Of a stretch of DNA of 64,000 nucleotides, positions 16,420 to 25,250 are shown piece by piece. Under the pieces are notes generated by a model, which saw nothing but the letters and a program-made list of their open reading frames with translations, was not told where the DNA came from and searched no databases. Source of the stretch: Chitinimonas viridis (GTDB lineage: Bacteria > Pseudomonadota > Gammaproteobacteria > Burkholderiales > Chitinimonadaceae); NCBI RefSeq assembly GCF_030409555.1, contig NZ_JAUFPU010000002.1, positions 216,479-280,478 of the forward strand, read 5' to 3'. Both the position numbers and the translations under genes were made by a program. Position 1 is the first letter of the stretch. Each line of letters opens with the position of its first letter.

Positions 16420-18680
16420 CAACTTCGATCAAAATCTTGAAGACCGTTAAGCCACCGCTTCGTTGGGTGCCAGAGCAAGGTGAGTTCACCATCGAGTTTC
16501 TCAAGAGCAAGTCGAAAGATGCAAATGGACCGAGCTATGCGGCCTTGACCGAGGGAGCAGACTCCATATTGCATGAAGCGCAGCGTATCTTGGGACGGTG
16601 CCTTCCTCCGGGAAATATAGAAGAAGACCCTGAAACAGGGTTGGTTGTAGGGTACGTCCAGAGCGGGAAAACGCTCTCATTCGAGACAGTGATCGCCCTG
16701 GCCCGCGACAATGGGTACGGCATGATCATAGTCTTGGCGGGCACGAAGAATAATTTACGGGATCAGTCTGAAGAGCGACTAAAGAAAGATTTGGGAATCG
16801 ATGACGGTGGTGATCACTGGTACCACCTGTCGAATCCGACTACTTCTGCCAAGAACCAGATTGAAACGCGCCTCCAGGCTTGGCAGAAGAAGTCCACCAA
16901 GAAGGCGCTGCTTATCACCGTGCTCAAGCACGGTGGGCGCATAGAGGATTTAGCTAAAGTTTTGGCCAAATTGGACTTGTCATGCGTTCCCAGCCTCATC
17001 ATTGACGATGAAAGCGATCAGGCAAGCTTAAATACCAAGGCCGCCCGTATAAAGGCAGGCTTGGCTGCAATCAACGAAGTGAGCACTACCTACAAGTCCA
17101 TATTGACCTTGCGCGCAGTTTTGCCGCATCACTCGTATTTACAATACACGGCGACCCCGCAAGCAAACTTGCTCCTTGTCCAAACTGACTTTCTCAACCC
17201 AAATTTTGCTGAACTAGTAACCCCTGGGGAATCCTACACTGGAGGGACAGCGTTCTTCATAGACAACGCAGACCTGATTGTTGAGATTCCGACCAAGCAA
17301 GTCCCCAGCAAGACCAATAATGTTGTAAGCCCCCCCAAATCACTCTTGCAGGCGCTGCGCTACTTCTTGCTGGCTGCGGCACATCACTCACTAACAAGAG
17401 AAAAGGGCATCAAGGCGAAGGACCGGAACAGGTCAATGATGGTACATCCAGCGATGGCCACATCGTCGCACAAGACTTATAAGTCTTGGGTGGATAAAGC
17501 ACTTAAGACATTGCGGCGCACTGTGGAAGACCTGCACGCATCAGATCCGGCTGTTGCCGGAGCAAAATTTGAGGTCGAGTACGAGTCGCTAGCCAAGAGT
17601 TTTCCAGACATACGTCCACTGCGAGAGTTGATTGCTGAATTGCTCGATGAAGTCTTCGATGAACTAAACGTCGTCGAAGTAAATGGAACAAAGGATGCGG
17701 AGAAGAAGGTTAATTGGAGGGCTACTCGCTATTGGATTCTTGTCGGCGGCGCGAAACTGGATCGTGGGTATACCGTTGAGGGGTTGTGCATTACATATAT
17801 GCCGAGGCCGCTTGGCTCCGCCCCTGCGGCGGATACCTTGCAGCAACGTGCCCGCTTCTTTGGTTATAAGAAGCCATATCTTGGCCTATGTCGAGTGTTT
17901 GTCCAAGGTACGGTGAAGGCCGCTTTCACCGAGTACATAGAGCATGAAGAGTTTGTACGTGAAGCACTAGCCAATCACCGAGGACTTCCGCTGGCAAAAT
18001 GGCGGCGCGACTTTATTTTGACCGAAATGCTTAAGCCTACCCGAGGCAACGTCATCGGCCTTGGCATTCGTAGAATCCCCGTCAATGGCTGGTTAGTTCC
18101 GAAGGTGATGCAGCGTGATGACAATGCGGCGGCTGCAAATCGTACATTGTTAATCGATGTCGTTACGAAGTGGAGGCGTGACTTCGGGCCTGACGAAAAT
18201 GCTGCGACAGTTCTGAGCGGAGTCAAAGATTCACCACACAATGTGATCGTCGATATCCCCCTACGAAACGTGCTTGATGACTTTCTGCTCAATGTCCAGG
18301 TCCGAGATCCAAGTGACGCCGAGCAACACACGGCTATGCTAATCGGGTTAGCAGCGATGCTTAGGGAGGACGAGTCGCTGAAGGTGGATGTGTTCCTCAT
18401 GAACAGGCTAGATACCGGGTATCGAACTCGCGAAGCCGGGCATGGGTTGCCTGCGGAGCATCGCTTTGCGCCAATAAATCAATACTTCAGCCAGAGTGCA
18501 GGCATGCTGAATGATCGTGATCACTGCTTTAGTGACAGGATTACACTACAGCTTCGCAAATTCGATTTAGGCACGCATCAACGGGACAAGAGTAAAGCCG
18601 ACATCAAAGATGTGACGTGGTTTGCGCTAAATGTCCCAGCCAAACTTCGAAAGGCGCTTCTAGTGGAAGAAAGGGGCTGA
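16416..18680 (+). CDS. Z1-domain P-loop ATPase/helicase-like protein
   Basis: This 754-residue protein has a P-loop GYVQSGKT (79-86), an acidic Walker-B-type motif LIIDDESDQAS (about 195-204), and a downstream DTLQQRARFFGYKK reminiscent of helicase motif VI. The phrase VVGYVQSGKT followed by AGTKNNLRDQSEERL is typical of Z1-domain proteins, which occur beside MORC-like ATPases and DNA methylases. It is thought to be the motor or effector subunit of the system. It begins in an ATGA overlap with the GHKL gene and is followed after 1 bp by the PD-(D/E)XK gene. Family is confident; DNA translocation is inferred. Confidence 0.85.
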   Translation: MTTSIKILKTVKPPLRWVPEQGEFTIEFLKSKSKDANGPSYAALTEGADSILHEAQRILGRCLPPGNIEEDPETGLVVGYVQSGKTLSFETVIALARDNGYGMIIVLAGTKNNLRDQSEERLKKDLGIDDGGDHWYHLSNPTTSAKNQIETRLQAWQKKSTKKALLITVLKHGGRIEDLAKVLAKLDLSCVPSLIIDDESDQASLNTKAARIKAGLAAINEVSTTYKSILTLRAVLPHHSYLQYTATPQANLLLVQTDFLNPNFAELVTPGESYTGGTAFFIDNADLIVEIPTKQVPSKTNNVVSPPKSLLQALRYFLLAAAHHSLTREKGIKAKDRNRSMMVHPAMATSSHKTYKSWVDKALKTLRRTVEDLHASDPAVAGAKFEVEYESLAKSFPDIRPLRELIAELLDEVFDELNVVEVNGTKDAEKKVNWRATRYWILVGGAKLDRGYTVEGLCITYMPRPLGSAPAADTLQQRARFFGYKKPYLGLCRVFVQGTVKAAFTEYIEHEEFVREALANHRGLPLAKWRRDFILTEMLKPTRGNVIGLGIRRIPVNGWLVPKVMQRDDNAAAANRTLLIDVVTKWRRDFGPDENAATVLSGVKDSPHNVIVDIPLRNVLDDFLLNVQVRDPSDAEQHTAMLIGLAAMLREDESLKVDVFLMNRLDTGYRTREAGHGLPAEHRFAPINQYFSQSAGMLNDRDHCFSDRITLQLRKFDLGTHQRDKSKADIKDVTWFALNVPAKLRKALLVEERG

Positions 18681-18681
18681 C

Positions 18682-19647
18682 GTGGAGGTGTTCGCCAACT
18701 TCACGAGACTGCCATTGGCAAAATCCGCCGTCGACTTTTCGGCTATTCCCTTGCCATCCCGGCAACGAGATTTCCTTGCAAAGTCGGTAGATGGTAGCCC
18801 AGTCTTCTTACTCCATGATTCCAGTTCTGCCAGTTACGTGCCGGCAGTTGAGTTAAAGAGCGTATCGGCACGATTCCATTGCACTTGCCAAGTAACAACC
18901 ACAAACGATGCGGTTGAGGGCCAGTTCGCCGTAGTGTCCTGCCGCGCAGACGTGCCCGAGCTTTATGAACTGTTCATCAGGTGCTTTGGCGCTGCCATAG
19001 AGCAACTGCCAGACGTCGCCTCTACCACCGATATCCACGCCAGTGTTATACGACTAATTGACTTGTTCCGCTCTCTTAGTCGCCCCGGCAATCGTGAACT
19101 CGCTGGGTTGTGGGGCGAGTTGTTTGTAATCTCTATGTGCAAGGACCCAGCCAAAGCAGTACGTGCTTGGCACGCTGATCCGTACGAGCGCTTCGATTTC
19201 TCATTGCCTGGCTCTTGGCTGGAGGTTAAGTCAACTCTCGGAGAAGAGCGTCAGCATGAATTTGGGCTTGAACAGTTGCAGCTGCCGACAACAGGGCAGG
19301 CATACGTGGCGTCGTTGCTACTTCAACCTCTTACCGGAGGAGTGAGCGTAGTCGATCTTGCGACAAGCATTACATCGATGCTCGTTAGTCAGCCGAAGCT
19401 TAGGGAAAAAGTCTGGGAGAACGTCGCTTCTGCTCTGGGTATCGAGTTTTCGGAGAGGCTTGATAGAAGATTTGACCCGCAATGTGCAGAGAGAGGCTTG
19501 CGAGTGTTCTCTGCTTTAGACATACCTGCTCCCGATGCACCCGCTGACCCTAGGGTTACGAGAGTAAGGTTTCGTACAGACCTTAGCACTGTTCATTCTT
19601 CCGTTGCGGGATCAGCAATTGATGCATTGAACGATTTTTTCGCTTGA
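18682..19647 (+). CDS. PD-(D/E)XK motif protein (DUF4420-like), putative nuclease subunit
   Basis: A 321-residue protein with a spread PD-(D/E)XK core: acidic E146 in LWGELFV, D172 in RFDFS, and E181-x-K183 in WLEVKST. The segment REL-GLWGELF followed by RFDFSLPGSWLEVKST is the hallmark of the DUF4420 family that accompanies Z1 and MORC proteins. It would supply DNA cleavage. The start is the GTG at 18682, 1 bp after the Z1 stop, with the GAAAGGGG purine run as ribosome site. No AIPR-type gene, often present in related loci, follows; the next gene is a host-like oxidoreductase. Confidence 0.82.
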   Translation: MEVFANFTRLPLAKSAVDFSAIPLPSRQRDFLAKSVDGSPVFLLHDSSSASYVPAVELKSVSARFHCTCQVTTTNDAVEGQFAVVSCRADVPELYELFIRCFGAAIEQLPDVASTTDIHASVIRLIDLFRSLSRPGNRELAGLWGELFVISMCKDPAKAVRAWHADPYERFDFSLPGSWLEVKSTLGEERQHEFGLEQLQLPTTGQAYVASLLLQPLTGGVSVVDLATSITSMLVSQPKLREKVWENVASALGIEFSERLDRRFDPQCAERGLRVFSALDIPAPDAPADPRVTRVRFRTDLSTVHSSVAGSAIDALNDFFA

Positions 19648-19690
19648 GGTTGAGGAACCGCCCTGACTCAACTCTCAACGCCGCGTAAGA

Positions 19691-19714
19691 CCTCGCCTTA
19701 GACCACTGGCGAGG
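19691..19714 (+). terminator. Weak hairpin after the restriction-like operon
   Basis: A perfect 7-bp stem (CCTCGCC / GGCGAGG) with a 10-base loop lies 43 bp after the last island gene, followed by a CACTTTGG stretch rather than a clean T-run. It lies in the 172-bp gap before the convergent oxidoreductase gene, so a shared terminator is plausible but not strong. Confidence 0.4.
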
Positions 19715-19819
19715 CCACTTTGGTACCCGTTTGGTCAATTTCCACAAACAATAGTTTTTCAATTACCTGCTCGGCAATGATAAACAAAGCCCGCCCCATT
19801 GCTTGGTGCCAGCCCCCGC

Positions 19820-21076
19820 CTACGCCCGCATACGCTTCGTCTTGAAGGTGCCCCAGCCATTCTCCAGCAGGCCGATCAGGAAGGACTTGAAACCCGACTC
19901 TGTCGGCTTGGGATTGCGGCCCTTGCCCATGCGGCGTAACTGGCGGGTGTACCAGGTGATTTCCATCAGCGCCATACGATCCACTGCCTTGATCCCCGTA
20001 CGGATGGGGCGTACGTGATGGTAGGTGGCGTGGCCTGCCAGTAGCCGGTTCGGTGCGTCGGGCTCAATGGCGAGCAGCCGTGCCAGCCCGACCAGGTCGA
20101 TGGCGCCAGAGTTGATGGCAGCGGCCATGCCCTCTGCCGTGCGAAACCCGCCGGTCAACATCAGGGGTGTATCGACAGCGGCACGGGCTTTTTCGGCAAA
20201 TTCAAGAAAATAGGCCTCGCGCTGGCGCGTGCTTTCCTTGGCGCGTATGCCCGTCATGGCCGGTGCCTCGTAGGTGCCACCCGATATCTCTATCATATCG
20301 ATACCAGCGGCGGCCAAGGCCTTGAAGGTGTCTATCGATTCCGCTTCGCCGAAGCCCCCTTTCTGGAAGTCGGCCGAGTTCAGCTTGATGCCCACCGGGA
20401 ACTGCCTACCCACTGCATCGCGGATCGAGGCCAGCACGCGTAACACGAAACGGCGACGGTTTTCCGGGCTACCGCCCCATTGGTCCTCACGCACATTGTG
20501 ATGCGGCGAGAGAAACTGGCCCACCAGATAGCCATGGGCACCGTGAATCTGGATTCCGGTGAACCCGGCCTCCTTGGCCAGCCGTGCTGCCGTGCCAAAG
20601 CGCTGGATGATGTCCTCGATCTCGGCGTTCTCCAGCGCTCGCGGTGTTGCGAAAAAGCGCTGCAGGGCCGGCACAAAAGGGACGGCCGAAGGTGCTACGG
20701 TTTCACGATTGAGCCCCTGCGGGGCCTGCTTGCCTGGATGGTTGAGCTGCATCCACAGCTGATTGCCCTGGCGCGTGCCCGCACTGGCCCAGCGCCTTAG
20801 GCTTTCCCTATCCCTGTCGTCTTCAAGCACGATATTGCCAGGCTCGCCCAAGGCGCGCCGATCCACCATCACATTGCCGGTAATCAATAGGCCGGCGCCC
20901 CCTTCGGACCACCGCGCATACAGCTGCTCAAGCGCATGCGTCACACGATTGTCGGCCGTACCCAAGGCTTCACTCATGGCAGCCTTGGCAAGCCGATTGG
21001 GCAGGATCAGGCCGCTGGGCAGGGTGAGGGGTTGGCCTAGTATCTCGTGCGCGGGGCGGCTGGCGGCAGTTTGCAT
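19820..21076 (-). CDS. Old yellow enzyme family NADH:flavin oxidoreductase
   Basis: A 418-residue TIM-barrel flavoenzyme. FTGIQIHGAHGYLVGQFLSP and NVREDQWGGSPENRRRF are the signature of the OYE-like/2,4-dienoyl-CoA-reductase branch; the conserved His and Tyr of the active site lie in the first of these. There is no C-terminal Fe-S/NAD domain, so it is the short OYE type that reduces activated alkenes with NAD(P)H through FMN. It stands alone, convergent with the methyltransferase island and upstream of a lipA terminator. The C-terminal extension past the barrel (about residues 360-418) is of unknown role. Confidence 0.9.
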   Translation of the reverse strand: MQTAASRPAHEILGQPLTLPSGLILPNRLAKAAMSEALGTADNRVTHALEQLYARWSEGGAGLLITGNVMVDRRALGEPGNIVLEDDRDRESLRRWASAGTRQGNQLWMQLNHPGKQAPQGLNRETVAPSAVPFVPALQRFFATPRALENAEIEDIIQRFGTAARLAKEAGFTGIQIHGAHGYLVGQFLSPHHNVREDQWGGSPENRRRFVLRVLASIRDAVGRQFPVGIKLNSADFQKGGFGEAESIDTFKALAAAGIDMIEISGGTYEAPAMTGIRAKESTRQREAYFLEFAEKARAAVDTPLMLTGGFRTAEGMAAAINSGAIDLVGLARLLAIEPDAPNRLLAGHATYHHVRPIRTGIKAVDRMALMEITWYTRQLRRMGKGRNPKPTESGFKSFLIGLLENGWGTFKTKRMRA

Positions 21077-21235
21077 GGCATACCCCTGGGAGGTAGGTTG
21101 ACTGGCTTATATGTCGTGCGTGGAGGGTTAGCAGGGGCCGCTTATCAACACGGCGGCGTTTTCCGGCTACTGACCCAGCACGTTATGAAGCAACCATCAA
21201 AGCATAGCAAACGCGCAGGGCACCCTCACACAGAA

Positions 21236-21260
21236 GAAAAGCCGCCAATGGCGGCTTCTC
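21236..21260 (-). terminator. Intrinsic terminator for the lipA operon
   Basis: An 11-bp stem with one mismatch (core AGCCGCC / GGCGGCT, 3-base loop) ends on the minus strand in TTTTCTTCT. It lies 76 bp downstream of lipA, the last gene of the minus-strand lipoate run. Confidence 0.75.
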
Positions 21261-21335
21261 TTACTAACCAGGCTTAAAGCGCAGACCTGTCAGACTGTAT
21301 CGCTTTTATCGTCGCTCTGAGCGAAGGTGCCTGCA

Positions 21336-22307
21336 TTACAAACCTGCGTCATGCGCCTGCTGATCTGCATGGTAGGAGCTACGCACCAGCGCGCCGACGG
21401 CAGCGTGCTTGAAGCCCATGCGGTAGGCCTCGGCCTCGAAGGCCTTGAACTGGTCGGGGGTGACATAGCGCAGCACCGGCAGGTGGGAGTTCGACGGTGC
21501 CAGGTACTGGCCTATGGTGATCATGTCGATATCGTGGGCGCGCATGTCGCGCATCACTTCCAGCACCTCTTCATCGGTCTCGCCCAGGCCCACCATGATG
21601 CCGCTCTTGGTCGCCACATTCGGGTTGAGCGCTTTGTAGTCCTTCAGCAGCTTGAGCGAATGCAGGTAGTCGGAGCCTGGCCGTGCCTGCTTGTAGAGGC
21701 GCGGCGCGGTTTCCAGATTGTGGTTCATCACGTCTGGCGCTGTCTTGGTCAGGATATCGATGGCGATATCGAGCCGGCCACGGAAATCCGGCACCAGCAC
21801 TTCGATCTGGGTGCCGGGCGACAATTCGCGGGTCAGGCTGATGCAATCGGCAAAATGCTGGGCACCGCCGTCGCGCAGATCGTCCCGGTCCACCGAGGTA
21901 ATCACCACATACTTGAGCCGCAGTGCGGCGATGGTCTCCGCCAGGTGGCGCGGTTCGTTGGTATCCAGCGGATTGGGGCGGCCGTGGCCCACATCGCAGA
22001 AGGGGCAACGGCGGGTACAGATGTCGCCCATGATCATGAAGGTGGCCGTACCCTTGCCGAAGCACTCGCCGATATTGGGGCAGCTGGCTTCTTCGCACAC
22101 CGAGTGCAGCTTCTGCTCGCGCAGGATGTTCTTGATCTCGTAGAAACGGCTGCCGCTGGGCGCCTTGACGCGTATCCAGTCCGGCTTTTCCAGCGGTTTG
22201 TCCAGCGGCACGATCTTGATGGGTATGCGGGCAGTCTTGGCCTCGCCCTTGAGCTTGACGCCTTGCTCGGCGCGGGCGGGCGGGGTAGTAACGACGGGCG
22301 AGGACAT
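21336..22307 (-). CDS. lipA: Lipoyl synthase (radical SAM)
   Basis: A 323-residue lipoyl synthase. It has both cluster motifs: the N-terminal auxiliary set [12 protein letters not shown] and the radical-SAM set CTRRCPFC (CxxxCxxC). LipA inserts two sulfurs at C6 and C8 of protein-bound octanoyl groups, using the auxiliary [4Fe-4S] cluster as the sulfur donor. The start chosen is the ATG at 22307 (MSSPVV); a longer frame to 22409 lacks family similarity. It lies downstream of lipB on the same strand with a 175-bp gap, and is followed by a clear terminator. Confidence 0.97.
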   Translation of the reverse strand: MSSPVVTTPPARAEQGVKLKGEAKTARIPIKIVPLDKPLEKPDWIRVKAPSGSRFYEIKNILREQKLHSVCEEASCPNIGECFGKGTATFMIMGDICTRRCPFCDVGHGRPNPLDTNEPRHLAETIAALRLKYVVITSVDRDDLRDGGAQHFADCISLTRELSPGTQIEVLVPDFRGRLDIAIDILTKTAPDVMNHNLETAPRLYKQARPGSDYLHSLKLLKDYKALNPNVATKSGIMVGLGETDEEVLEVMRDMRAHDIDMITIGQYLAPSNSHLPVLRYVTPDQFKAFEAEAYRMGFKHAAVGALVRSSYHADQQAHDAGL

Positions 22308-22482
22308 GCTTGGGGGTTCTTTCTTTGTTATGGGTACGACCGCAGGCCACCCTGGATCGCAACGCGACATGGCGCACAGGATGTATCGCTTCGCCCCCCA
22401 GCCATGCAAGGCCGATACGATAGATGTGCGCTGCGCCTTGCGTAGACCAAGCAGCTTGCAGCTGCACCCTTATATAAGCAGC

Positions 22483-23613
22483 TCAGCTAGCGGCCGGCTT
22501 GGCGCTCAGGGCGTAGTCTGCTGGCGAGGCAGTACCTTCCTGCCCCAGCAAGGCGTTGATTTTAGCGGCCAATTGCGGTGCAAGCGAGGCCGGCGTTTCC
22601 CGAATGCCAAAATCGGCCAGCTGTATCACCCGCAAACCGGCGTAGCCACAGGGATTGATCTGGCTGAACGGCGACAGGTCCATGTCCACATTCAGGGCCA
22701 GGCCGTGATAGCACTTGCCATCGCGTATGCGCAAGCCCAGCGAGGCGATCTTGGCTTCGTCCACATAGACGCCGGGGGCATCTTCCTTGCCATAGGCGCG
22801 TATGCCATGGTCAGCCAGCAGATCGATGATGCTTTGCTCGATACGGCGCACCATCTCGCGCACACCCAGCTTGCGGCGACCCAGATCCATCAGCAGATAG
22901 CCTATCAACTGGCCGGGGCCGTGGTAGGTCACCTGGCCGCCACGGTCTATCGGCACGATGGGGATATTGCTTCTTTGCAGCACGTGTTCCGGCTTGCCGG
23001 CCTGGCCTTGCGTAAACACCGGTGGGTGTTCCAGCAGCCAGAGCTCATCGGAGGTGTTGCCATTGCGGTGGCTGGTCATGGTCTGCATGGCACGCCAGGT
23101 CGGGATGTATTCCTGCACCCCCAGCCAGCGGCTTGCTACGGTCGATCCGGCCAGCATGATCTCGTCCTGCAGCAGCATCAATGGCAGCTGCCTGCCTTCG
23201 GGCTGGGATGGCAGCATGCCTATGGTGCGGGCGCCAAAGCGGTGATAGAAGGCTTCAGCCTTGGGTTCGGCGGCAATCAGCAAGGGCTCGCTGCGGCCCA
23301 GGTGCTGCCTGGCGGCCGCCAGCAGTTGGCGCCCCAGGCCTTGCCCCATGGTGCCCGGCAATACCCAGCAATGGATCAGCTCGGCCAGGCCGTCTACCCG
23401 TTCCACCATGGCAAAACCGACCGTGTCGCTGCCGCGTTCGGCCACCACGGCCCAATTGGCGGCCAGTTCCGGCTCGGTGACGGTCAACCCGTCATGCCAA
23501 AGCGCCAGCCATTCTGCCGGGTAGCCCCAGTGGGCCTTGGCTGCATGGGCAATGGCGCTAAGTGCCGCGGCCTCTCCCGGCCGCGCCGGGCGTAAGCTGA
23601 AGCCTGCACTCAT
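22483..23613 (-). CDS. lipB: Fused GNAT acetyltransferase-LipB octanoyltransferase
   Basis: One uninterrupted 376-residue frame contains two enzymes. Residues 1-150 are a GNAT domain (acetyl-CoA loop region [14 protein letters not shown], then [12 protein letters not shown]). Residues about 160-360 are a complete Lip[21 protein letters not shown], catalytic Lys288 in AKIASLGL and Cys322 in NPCGYAG. LipB moves octanoyl groups from ACP to lipoyl domains. Standard LipB is about 210 aa, so the N-terminal extension is an added module. The ATG at 23613 overlaps the ybeD stop by 4 bp, supporting this start. Internal initiation of LipB near residue 153 is possible but no ribosome site was checked experimentally. 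Confidence 0.92.
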   Translation of the reverse strand: MSAGFSLRPARPGEAAALSAIAHAAKAHWGYPAEWLALWHDGLTVTEPELAANWAVVAERGSDTVGFAMVERVDGLAELIHCWVLPGTMGQGLGRQLLAAARQHLGRSEPLLIAAEPKAEAFYHRFGARTIGMLPSQPEGRQLPLMLLQDEIMLAGSTVASRWLGVQEYIPTWRAMQTMTSHRNGNTSDELWLLEHPPVFTQGQAGKPEHVLQRSNIPIVPIDRGGQVTYHGPGQLIGYLLMDLGRRKLGVREMVRRIEQSIIDLLADHGIRAYGKEDAPGVYVDEAKIASLGLRIRDGKCYHGLALNVDMDLSPFSQINPCGYAGLRVIQLADFGIRETPASLAPQLAAKINALLGQEGTASPADYALSAKPAAS

Positions 23614-23879
23614 AGCACGTATTTCACCATGGGGTGTCCAGTCACGGCGCGATAGATTTCATCCAGCTGTGCCTGCGAGATGGCCGTCACCGTGACAGTC
23701 AGCGACACATAATTGCCGCCTGAACTGATACGCAGCTCGATATCCTCGGCCACGATATCCGGCGCATGCACCCGTACCAGCTCGAATATGGTCTGCGAAA
23801 ATTCATCATGCCGCGCACCCATCACCTTGATGGGGAAACGCGTTGGAAACTCGAGCAGGGGTTTATCCTGTTCACTCAT
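23610..23879 (-). CDS. ybeD: YbeD/DUF493 family protein
   Basis: An 89-residue ACT-like small protein with the YbeD pattern [14 protein letters not shown] near the start and VSLTVTVTA followed by [18 protein letters not shown] at the end. It occurs next to lipB in many proteobacteria and may act in lipoate regulation, although its activity is not established. Its stop overlaps the GNAT-LipB start and it begins 3 bp after the aminotransferase stop, so it is in the middle of a tight operon. Confidence 0.93.
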   Translation of the reverse strand: MSEQDKPLLEFPTRFPIKVMGARHDEFSQTIFELVRVHAPDIVAEDIELRISSGGNYVSLTVTVTAISQAQLDEIYRAVTGHPMVKYVL

Positions 23880-23882
23880 CGT

Positions 23883-24740
23883 CTATTCCTTTCCTGCCCG
23901 CATCACGGTGCGTTTGAAATCCTGGTAGTACTGGTCCAACTGCCTGGCCATGGGGCCGACACAGCCATCGCCCACTGCCTGGCCATCGAGTTCCACGATG
24001 GCCAGCACCTCCCGGGTGGAGCTGGTCATCCACAGCTCATCGGCATTGCGCACCTCTGCCTCGGTCACCGGGCGTACCTCCATGGGTACACCATGCTGGC
24101 GCGCAAGCTCTATTACCAGGTCGTAGGTAATGCCCGGCAGTATCAAATGGTTCTTGGGTGGGCAGGCGATCACGCCCTGCTTCACCACAAATACATTGCT
24201 TGCCGCACCCTCGGTCAACATGCCATCGCGGAACATCAGGCACTCGGCACAGCCCTGCTGTTTGGCCGCCTCGCGCAGCAGCACCGTGGGCAGCAGGTTG
24301 AGCGATTTGATATCGCAACGCAGCCAGCGGAAATCGGCATGACTGATGGCGCGCACACCCTTTGCCTTGGCCTCGGGCGATGGCGTGACCAGCGGGCTGG
24401 GGTTGATCAGCACAGTGGGGGCCACGCCAGCAGGGAAGGGAAAATCCCGCTCGCCGGCATTGCCGCGTGTCACATGCAGGTAAACGGACTGATCATCGTA
24501 GGCCTGCAGTCGTATCACCTCGCGCACCAGCTCTGCCCATTGCAGCGGTGTGTGCGGGTTGGGCAGCGAGATAGCTGCCAGGCTGGCGTCCAGCCGGGCC
24601 AGATGCTCATCCAGCCGGAACGGATTGCGCGAGTAGACAGGGATCACCTCGTACACCCCGTCGCCAAACAGGCAGCCGCGATCAAGCGCCGAGATCATGG
24701 CATCTTCAGCACGGCAAAACCGGCCATTCAGATAAAGCAT
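23883..24740 (-). CDS. dat: D-amino-acid/branched-chain class IV aminotransferase
   Basis: A 285-residue fold-type IV PLP enzyme. The PLP lysine is in CDIKSLNLLP; the signature AAKQQGCAECLMFRDGMLTEGAASNVF is split here by no gap and matches D-alanine aminotransferases, as does the N-terminal LDRGCLFGDGVYEVIPVY. Dat supplies D-glutamate and D-alanine for cell wall. It stands between dacC (D-Ala-D-Ala carboxypeptidase) and ybeD-lipB, an order seen in other Neisseriales-like genomes. Substrate preference between D-amino acids and branched-chain ones is best guessed as D-amino acids from length and context. Confidence 0.88.
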   Translation of the reverse strand: MLYLNGRFCRAEDAMISALDRGCLFGDGVYEVIPVYSRNPFRLDEHLARLDASLAAISLPNPHTPLQWAELVREVIRLQAYDDQSVYLHVTRGNAGERDFPFPAGVAPTVLINPSPLVTPSPEAKAKGVRAISHADFRWLRCDIKSLNLLPTVLLREAAKQQGCAECLMFRDGMLTEGAASNVFVVKQGVIACPPKNHLILPGITYDLVIELARQHGVPMEVRPVTEAEVRNADELWMTSSTREVLAIVELDGQAVGDGCVGPMARQLDQYYQDFKRTVMRAGKE

Positions 24741-24749
24741 TGCTAGCCC

Positions 24750-25220
24750 TTAGAGAGACTTGGAAAACGCCTGCTGCTGCTTGATAGCGGTATAGCCCAA
24801 ACTCAGGTAGAAACAGTGTGCCTCGGGCCGCTCCATACCAGAGCGCAGGGTGATCCGGCCCACAGCCTGGGTGCGAGCCCAGTCCTCCAGACCCGCCATC
24901 AACGCCCGCCCCAACCCCTGGCCACGGCAGGCGACGTCCACCACCAGGCCACCCACTTCCACCGCCGGCTCCGCCTCCAGCACCACCCGCACATAGCCAT
25001 GTACCCAGCCCAGTATCTGCCCCTGGGCATCGGCTACTACCAGCACCCTGTGGTCTGGTCTGGCCAGCATGAACTGCAAATTGTGGCCAAGCAGCTGATT
25101 TTCAATGGGATAGCCCAATTGCGCCGATAGGCGGGTCAAGCCCGCCTGATCGGCCAAAACCACCGGGCGCAGCGACCACCCCGGCTTAGCTACCTTGGCG
25201 TCTGTCCCTGCTTTCACCAC
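24750..25220 (-). CDS. GNAT family N-acetyltransferase
   Basis: A 156-residue single-domain GNAT. The acetyl-CoA-binding motif is GGLVVDVACRGQGLGRALM, with the helix after it, and the C-terminal strand LRSGMERPEAHCFYLSLGYTAIKQQQAFSK completes the fold. Substrate is unknown. It lies 9 bp upstream of dat and 30 bp downstream of dacC, within the same minus-strand run, so a role near cell wall metabolism is possible but unproven. Confidence 0.85.
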   Translation of the reverse strand: MVKAGTDAKVAKPGWSLRPVVLADQAGLTRLSAQLGYPIENQLLGHNLQFMLARPDHRVLVVADAQGQILGWVHGYVRVVLEAEPAVEVGGLVVDVACRGQGLGRALMAGLEDWARTQAVGRITLRSGMERPEAHCFYLSLGYTAIKQQQAFSKSL

Positions 25221-25250
25221 CTATCCATGACTCCGGTCCAGCACAGGCGC

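Noticed and set aside
22483..23613. GNAT-LipB junction as a frameshift artefact joining two genes
   Set aside because: The frame is open without a stop and the start overlaps ybeD by 4 bp; a plain fusion explains it better, although resequencing would settle it.
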